Below are positions 59,145 to 64,000 of a stretch of DNA of 64,000 nt, piece after piece. The notes below the pieces were generated by a model that saw only the letters and a list, made by a program, of their open reading frames with translations, was not told the origin of the DNA and searched no databases. Positions within the stretch are counted from its first letter, which is position 1. Each line of letters starts with the position of its first letter. Made by a program: the position numbers and the translations under genes. The DNA is from Kocuria coralli (GTDB lineage Bacteria > Actinomycetota > Actinomycetes > Actinomycetales > Micrococcaceae). Where the stretch lies: assembly GCF_008831305.1 (NCBI RefSeq), contig NZ_ML708612.1, positions 62,001-126,000 on the forward strand. The letters run 5' to 3'.

Positions 59145-60317
59145 TCAGGCCGGCAGCAGGGACCGGATCATGAGCATGGTCACCGCGAAACCCACGAGGT
59201 AGTTGATCCACAGGAATCGCTTCCAGCCGGTGTTGGCGCGCTCGCAGTCGTCGTCGCGGATCGTCAGGAACGGCACGAGGTTGGCCAGGTACGGCAGTAC
59301 GAACAGCGCCGCGACGGGGACGGGCCACTGGGCCGGCAGGAGGCTCAGGCCGGCCACGACGTACAGGATCGCCGAGGCCAGGACGGTACGGCGGGCGCCG
59401 AGCACCGTGCCGATCGAGGCCAGGCCGCCGGCGCGATCCGCCCGGATGTCCTGCACCGCGCCGAAGGCCTGCGAGGCCATGCCCCACAGGAAGAAGGCCG
59501 CCGTGACGGCAGTCAGGGTCGCCGTCCACTGCGCCCCGGCCACGGCGAAGGCGAAGACCATGGGCGAGACGAAGTGCGTGGCCGAGGTGGCCGAGTCGAG
59601 GAACGGGATCTCCTTGAATCTCAGGCCCTTGACGCTGTAGGCCAGGACCGCGAAGAGGCTCACCGCGAGCACGATGCCGGAGGCCGGACTGCCGGCGGCC
59701 CAGAGGAACAGCACGAAGGGCAGGGGCAGGAGCACTGCGGCGGCCAGGATCCCGCGGTGCTCGGAGCGGTCCGCGAGCGCCCCCTCCACGCCGCCCTTGC
59801 GGGGGTTGCGGAGATCGGATTCGTAGTCGAAGACGTCGTTGATCCCGTACATCATGAGGTTGTACGGGATCAGGAAGAACAGCGAGCCCACGATCAGGAT
59901 CGCGTCGACCGAGTGCGTGAGCAGCCAGTAGGCCGTGGCGAAGGGGTAGGCGGTGTTCACCCAGGAGATCGGGCGGGAGGTCGCGAGCCAGGTCCGCAGG
60001 CAGCGGGAGACATGACCCCTGTGCCCCAGGGCCCACCACAGGACCGGGAGCAGGACGACGGCGGCCAGGACGTAGGCCAGGTCCTCGACCGGCGCCAGCC
60101 ACAGGGTGATGCCGGTCAGGCTGCCGTCGCCGTAAGAGAAGAAGCCGGCGGCGATCATGAGGGAATCGAAGATCACGGTCAGCACGATCAGGACCGCCAG
60201 GGCCAGGCCCATCGCCGCCCAGCGCCGGCGGGGTGCCTCTCGAGGCGTACCGGCCAGCAGGGCCACGGGCACCAGGGCCAGGGCGAGGAAGGCCGGCATG
60301 AGTTCGAGGTAGGTCAT
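59145..60317 (-). CDS. crtYf-crtEb: Fused C50-carotenoid cyclase subunit (CrtYf-like) and lycopene elongase (CrtEb-like)
   Basis: One 390-residue membrane protein joins two steps of C50-carotenoid synthesis. Residues 1-105 are a CrtYf/LbtB-type half-cyclase with three membrane segments and the PVEDLAYVL motif. Residues 112-390 are a UbiA prenyltransferase of the CrtEb type, which adds dimethylallyl groups to lycopene (SRPISWVNTAYPF; Asp-rich NDVFDYESDLRNPRKGG; second motif QDIRADRAGG). I translated the junction and found no stop. A like fusion (lbtBC) is known in Dietzia; in Corynebacterium and Micrococcus the genes are separate. ATG overlaps the crtYe stop (ATGA). The half-cyclase type (beta, gamma or epsilon) cannot be told from sequence. 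Confidence 0.9.
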   Translation of the reverse strand: MTYLELMPAFLALALVPVALLAGTPREAPRRRWAAMGLALAVLIVLTVIFDSLMIAAGFFSYGDGSLTGITLWLAPVEDLAYVLAAVVLLPVLWWALGHRGHVSRCLRTWLATSRPISWVNTAYPFATAYWLLTHSVDAILIVGSLFFLIPYNLMMYGINDVFDYESDLRNPRKGGVEGALADRSEHRGILAAAVLLPLPFVLFLWAAGSPASGIVLAVSLFAVLAYSVKGLRFKEIPFLDSATSATHFVSPMVFAFAVAGAQWTATLTAVTAAFFLWGMASQAFGAVQDIRADRAGGLASIGTVLGARRTVLASAILYVVAGLSLLPAQWPVPVAALFVLPYLANLVPFLTIRDDDCERANTGWKRFLWINYLVGFAVTMLMIRSLLPA

Positions 60318-60682
60318 CGGCGCCCCTCCCCCGCCGGATCGTCTCCGCTCCCGCGCCGGCCGGCCCGGAGGCCGCCGCGCAGCACCCGCTCCAAGAACAG
60401 CACCAGGTTCATGGTCAGGTAGCAGAGGAAGATCAGGAACACGGGCTCCTCCACCGGCATGTGCGGCCCCAGCATCCATCCCGTGGCGAACCGGCTGGGG
60501 GCGTGGAGGAAGATGCCGGTCAGGATCCCGGCGATGTCCCACAGCAGGAAGAAGGCCACCCCCGCGGCCAGGACCACGGCGGCGCGCACGGCATCCCGGG
60601 CGAAGAACAGTCTCTCCCGGACGTCCCAGACGATCATGCCGGCCAGGCTCACGAGTAGCGCGGCCAGGTAGGCGAAGCTCAT
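60314..60682 (-). CDS. crtYe: C50-carotenoid cyclase subunit (CrtYe-like)
   Basis: The first half of the heterodimeric carotenoid cyclase. The 122-residue protein has three membrane segments and the catalytic-type motif MPVEEPVFLI that is shared by this cyclase family (compare PVEDLAYV in its partner). It works with the N-terminal domain of the next gene. ATG overlaps the crtI stop (ATGA, 60679-60682), and its own stop overlaps the next ATG. Confidence 0.9.
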   Translation of the reverse strand: MSFAYLAALLVSLAGMIVWDVRERLFFARDAVRAAVVLAAGVAFFLLWDIAGILTGIFLHAPSRFATGWMLGPHMPVEEPVFLIFLCYLTMNLVLFLERVLRGGLRAGRRGSGDDPAGEGRR

Positions 60683-62373
60683 CCCCGCCGCTCCCCCGAC
60701 TCGGGCAGCGGACCCGTGGAGGTGTCCCCCCGAACGTCCTTCAGGACGTTCTCCGCGCTGATCAGGCACATGGGCAGACCGATGCCCGGCACGGTGGTCG
60801 AACCGCAGTAATGCAGGCCGTCGATCGTGCGGCTGCGCATCCGGCCCCGGAGGAACGCCGACTGCCGCAGGGTGTGCCCCGGTCCCAGCACGTTGCCGCG
60901 CCATGCGTTGTAGTCCGCCGCGAAGTCCGCCGGCCCGATCGTCCTGCGCACCACCACCCTCTGCTCCAGGTCGGGGATCCCTGCCCATCGGGAGATCTGC
61001 CGGATCGCCTGATCGGCGACGTCCTCGACGCCCGCGGCCCCTCCGCCGTCGTCGCCTCCGTGACCGATGCCGACGTCGGCGGCGACCGGGACCAGGACGA
61101 ACAGGTTCTCGTGGCCTTCAGGGGCCACGGTGGGATCCGTCATCGAGGGCCGGCAGACGTAGATGGAGGCCGGGTCGGGGATCCTCCCCGGCTGGTCGAA
61201 GATCGCGGCGAAGTTCTCATCCCAGTCCTCGGTGAACATCAGGCTGTGGTGCGCCAGCTCCGGGAGCTCGCCGCGCACGCCGAGCAGGACGAGGACCGCG
61301 CCCGGGCCGGTCTGGCGGCGGGCCCAGTAGCGTTCCGGATAGGTCTGCTGGCTCCTGGACAGCAGCTGCGTCTCGGTGTGGTGCAGGTCGGCCGCGCTGA
61401 TCACGCGGTCGGCGGGTTCGTGGTGCTCCCGCCCCGAGGAGGAGTCCCGCCAGGTCACGCCCGTGACACGGGCTCTGCCGCGCGGGCGCCGTCGCCGGGT
61501 CCGGGCCCCCGCAGGCCCACCACGGCGCTCTTCCGGGGAAGGGGCGTCCGTGGTGATCCGGGTGACCTCGGCCCCCAGTGTGATCCGGGCGCCGTGTCCG
61601 GCCGCCAGGTCCTCGACGGCGTCGATGATCGTGGAGAAACCGCCCTGGGGGTACTGCACGGAGTCGGCCAGGTCCAGGTAGCTCATGAGGTGGTACAGCG
61701 CCGGGGCCCGACGGGGCTGGGTGGCCAGGAAGACCGCGGGGTAGCCCAGGATCTGGCGCAGCCGGGTATCCCGGACCGTGCGGTGGTTCAGCCACCGCAG
61801 GGAGCCCAGCAGCTGGTACGCCAGCTGCGGCAGGTGTGCCAGGACCTCCCGGTCGAGCAGCTGGAGGAAGGAGGCCGGTGACCCGTAGGACGTGTAGAGG
61901 AAGTGCCGGGCTGCCACCCGGTAGGTCCTCTCCGCAGAGGCCAGGTACCTCCGGATGCGCTTGCCCGCGCCTGGCTCCACGGACTCGAAGACCCGTACGG
62001 TCTCCTCCAGGTCCGAACGGATCTCCAAGGGCTCGTCGTAGTTCTCGCCGAAGACCCGGTAGGCCGGATCCAGGGCCTCCAACCGCAGCGCCTCCCCGGT
62101 CGAGGTGCCCATGAGCCGGAAGAAGTGCTCGAAGACCTCGGGCATGAGGTACCAGGAGGGACCCGTGTCGAACCGGAAGCCGTCCACCTCGTACCGCCCG
62201 GCTCGTCCGCCGCAGCGCTCACCGCGTTCCAGGACCGTGACGCGGTGGCCGTCCCGGGACAGCAGGCCTGCCACGGCCAGTCCGGCGATACCGGCGCCGA
62301 CGACGACGATCCGCTCTCCTCCGGCACCGCACGGCGCTGCGCTCGCGCGGCGTTCGCGGGAATCGCCGGTCAT
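60679..62373 (-). CDS. crtI: Phytoene desaturase
   Basis: CrtI introduces double bases into phytoene to give lycopene, with FAD. The 564-residue protein has the N-terminal dinucleotide-binding site IVVVGAGIAGLAVAGLLSRDG, CGGRAGRYEVDGFRFDTGPSW and a C-terminal CrtI signature (HYCGSTTVPGIGLPMCLISAENV). It is longer than usual (about 500-550) because of an Arg-rich insertion at residues 278-302 and a Gly/Asp-rich one near 435-450. ATG overlaps the crtB stop (ATGA). Confidence 0.95.
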   Translation of the reverse strand: MTGDSRERRASAAPCGAGGERIVVVGAGIAGLAVAGLLSRDGHRVTVLERGERCGGRAGRYEVDGFRFDTGPSWYLMPEVFEHFFRLMGTSTGEALRLEALDPAYRVFGENYDEPLEIRSDLEETVRVFESVEPGAGKRIRRYLASAERTYRVAARHFLYTSYGSPASFLQLLDREVLAHLPQLAYQLLGSLRWLNHRTVRDTRLRQILGYPAVFLATQPRRAPALYHLMSYLDLADSVQYPQGGFSTIIDAVEDLAAGHGARITLGAEVTRITTDAPSPEERRGGPAGARTRRRRPRGRARVTGVTWRDSSSGREHHEPADRVISAADLHHTETQLLSRSQQTYPERYWARRQTGPGAVLVLLGVRGELPELAHHSLMFTEDWDENFAAIFDQPGRIPDPASIYVCRPSMTDPTVAPEGHENLFVLVPVAADVGIGHGGDDGGGAAGVEDVADQAIRQISRWAGIPDLEQRVVVRRTIGPADFAADYNAWRGNVLGPGHTLRQSAFLRGRMRSRTIDGLHYCGSTTVPGIGLPMCLISAENVLKDVRGDTSTGPLPESGERRG

Positions 62374-63419
62374 GCGCCGGCCCCCGGGCCGCGGGTGCGC
62401 CGGTGGCGCGGGAGCTCCCGGGTATTCCGGGGATCGCGGAGCCGACTGCCGCCGGTCGTGGTCAGAGTCCGCCACGTGCCGGCGGTGGTCGCCCTGAGCA
62501 CGATGGCGACCTTGCGGCCGTCCGGAACCCGGACCCGGGTGACGAGCAGCTGGGAGGCCTCGGCCGCCCGCAACCGGTGCGAGAGCTCGGCGAACAGGTC
62601 GTGGGCCACGAGCACCGCGGTCCGGGCCGATGACGGGAGGTCGTCGATGACGGTGCGCGCGGCGGCGAGGTCGTCGTCGATCTCGTCCAGGAACCCGGCC
62701 TTGGCGTGCTCGGTGAGCTGCCCGCGAACCGTCCCGGGCAGGTAGGCCCGCCCCAGGCGGGTGTAGTCCTCGGAGAGGTCGCGGAGGAAGTTGACCTTCT
62801 GGAAGGCGGCGCCCAGGCGCCTGGCGCCGCGCTCGAAGTCCTGCTCCTGCTCCGGGGTGACCGGCCGTCCGGCCAGGAAGACGCGGAGGCACATCAGGCC
62901 GACCACCTCGGCCGAGCCGTAGACGTAGGTCTTCAGCGAATCCGCGCAATGCTCGCCATCGCCGAGGTCCGCGCGCATGGAGGCGAAGAACGGCCGGATG
63001 AGGTCGGGGCCGATGCCGGCCTGGCGGCAGGTCAGGGCGAAGGCATGGACCACGAGGTTCGTGGAGAAACCGCTCGCCACGGCCGTCAGGGTCTCCCGTT
63101 CCAGGTCGTCCAGCAGCTGCCGGGCGGCACCGGGATCCACGCCGGCCCCCGCGCTGGCGCCGTCGACGATCTCGTCGGCCACCCTGACCAGTGCGTAGAT
63201 GCAGCGGACCGGCGTCCTGACCTCGCGTCCTAGCAGGGTGCAGGCCATTCCGAAGGAGGTCGAATACTGCCGGATCACCGTGGCGGCGGAAACCCTCGCA
63301 GCACGGTCGTACCGTGCGGCCGAGGCGGAATCGGAGGAGGACGCTCCCGGCAGGGGATCTTCCCTCCGGCGCTCTATCCTGTGCTCCACGCGGTGCCTCC
63401 GGGGGATGCGGCGAGTCAT
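62370..63419 (-). CDS. crtB: Phytoene synthase
   Basis: CrtB condenses two geranylgeranyl diphosphates to phytoene. The 349-residue protein has the first Asp motif RVADEIVDG and the second NFLRDLSEDYTRLGRAYLP, plus YVYGSAEVVGLM. The N-terminal 40 residues and the Arg/Thr-rich C-terminus are variable. ATG overlaps the crtE stop (ATGA) and the frame ends over crtI, so translation is coupled across the operon. Confidence 0.95.
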   Translation of the reverse strand: MTRRIPRRHRVEHRIERRREDPLPGASSSDSASAARYDRAARVSAATVIRQYSTSFGMACTLLGREVRTPVRCIYALVRVADEIVDGASAGAGVDPGAARQLLDDLERETLTAVASGFSTNLVVHAFALTCRQAGIGPDLIRPFFASMRADLGDGEHCADSLKTYVYGSAEVVGLMCLRVFLAGRPVTPEQEQDFERGARRLGAAFQKVNFLRDLSEDYTRLGRAYLPGTVRGQLTEHAKAGFLDEIDDDLAAARTVIDDLPSSARTAVLVAHDLFAELSHRLRAAEASQLLVTRVRVPDGRKVAIVLRATTAGTWRTLTTTGGSRLRDPRNTRELPRHRRTRGPGAGA

Positions 63420-64000
63420 CGGATCCGCTCCACCGCGGTTTTCGCAGTGGATTCCAGCTCGGCCACCAGCTCGCCGGGCAGATCCGCTGCGCGGGCGACG
63501 GCCACGGCCTGATCCGCCGATTCACGCGCCAGGGCTTCTACCGCCGCCCTGGCTCCCGAGCACTCCAGCAACTTCCTGGCGCGTTGCAGCTGCTCCGGGG
63601 ACGGATCACCGCCCCTCAGGAGGTCCAGCAGCTCGGGGCCGGCGCCGGAGCGCACGGCCTCCGCGATCAGCAGCGTGTGCTTGCCCTCCCTGAGGTCGCC
63701 GTCGGTCGACTTCCCCGTGCTCTCACCGGACCCGAAGACACCCAGGAGGTCGTCGGCCAGCTGGAAGGCCAGGCCCAGACCACGGCCGATGGCACCCAGC
63801 TGCCGGACCTGGTCGGACGGCGCGCCCATCAGGATCGCCCCCGCTTTCAGGGGAGCTTCGAAGGAGTACACCGAGGTCTTCAGCTGCGTGGCCGACAGCA
63901 CGGATCCCACCGGTGGAACGTCGACTCCGAGGGCGTTCTCGATGTCCAGGAGCTCTCCCGCGGCGGAGGCGAAGACGGCCTCGTCGAGCAGTGCCAGCAC
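63416..64000 (-). CDS. crtE: Geranylgeranyl diphosphate synthase (5' end outside the window)
   Basis: A trans-prenyltransferase that builds the C20 precursor for phytoene. Only the last 194 codons are present; the start is beyond 64000. The second Asp-rich motif FQLADDLLGVFG is visible and KTSVYSFEAPL precedes it. The first DDxxD lies outside. It is the first visible gene of the crt operon; promoter, and any idi gene, would be further right. Confidence 0.93.
   Translation of the reverse strand: MLALLDEAVFASAAGELLDIENALGVDVPPVGSVLSATQLKTSVYSFEAPLKAGAILMGAPSDQVRQLGAIGRGLGLAFQLADDLLGVFGSGESTGKSTDGDLREGKHTLLIAEAVRSGAGPELLDLLRGGDPSPEQLQRARKLLECSGARAAVEALARESADQAVAVARAADLPGELVAELESTAKTAVERIR

Overview
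The window is a densely packed chromosomal segment of a very high-G+C actinobacterium. Gene content and order point to the family Micrococcaceae (a Kocuria/Micrococcus/Arthrobacter-type genome): an ANTAR regulator next to polA, pyk-gltD-gltB-lgt, a his-trp block containing the HGxxPAAW and Trp-associated membrane proteins, ctaC-ctaD-ctaF for an aa3-type oxidase, lepA-hemW, hrcA-dnaJ-rsmE, phoH-ybeY-era-recO-uppS, and a C50-carotenoid operon. The genus is an inference. I see no rRNA operon, insertion sequence, prophage or CRISPR array.

Layout, left to right; nearly all genes are on the minus strand. 1-9404: 3' part of the repair gene uvrB, a BCCT osmolyte transporter, coaE diverging from yigZ, rpsA and polA. 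9475-12007: the response regulator pdtaR, a divergent tRNA-Leu(CAA) and pyk. 12311-28077: one amino-acid block, read from hisE down through hisG, hisF, hisI, trpE, two small membrane proteins, a fused trpC-trpB gene, trpA, lgt, gltB and gltD. 28231-31277: cytochrome c oxidase subunits. 31535-37868: erpA, an M20 dipeptidase, a DUF3043 protein, pyrD, an alpha/beta hydrolase, uppS and recO. 37893-41445: leuA behind a leucine leader peptide, and an LCP-family cell-wall protein. 41778-44516: era, ybeY, phoH. 44827-49390: an accessory insert of a GerMN lipoprotein, an aldehyde dehydrogenase and a copper amine oxidase with a cysteine-rich tail. 49655-58974: rsmE, dnaJ, hrcA with a CIRCE operator, DUF3097, a small membrane protein, hemW, a PP2C-like phosphatase and lepA. 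59145-64000: the carotenoid operon crtE-crtB-crtI-crtYe-crtYf/Eb, transcribed right to left and cut at crtE by the window edge.

How the genes work together: hisE/G/F/I and trpE/CB/A make histidine and tryptophan. GltBD supplies the glutamate and recycles the glutamine used there. The amine oxidase and aldehyde dehydrogenase form a two-step amine-to-acid route. The crt genes would convert isoprenyl diphosphates to lycopene, add two C5 units and cyclise the ends to a C50 pigment.

The most notable observations are: a single-polypeptide TrpC-TrpB fusion; a CrtYf-CrtEb fusion; a copper amine oxidase ending in a metallothionein-like tail of 10 Cys; a leucine leader peptide with competing hairpins before leuA; and a recurrent -10 box placed 6-7 nt before start codons, which implies many leaderless mRNAs. 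Palindromes that look like operators lie in the hisE and ctaC promoters.
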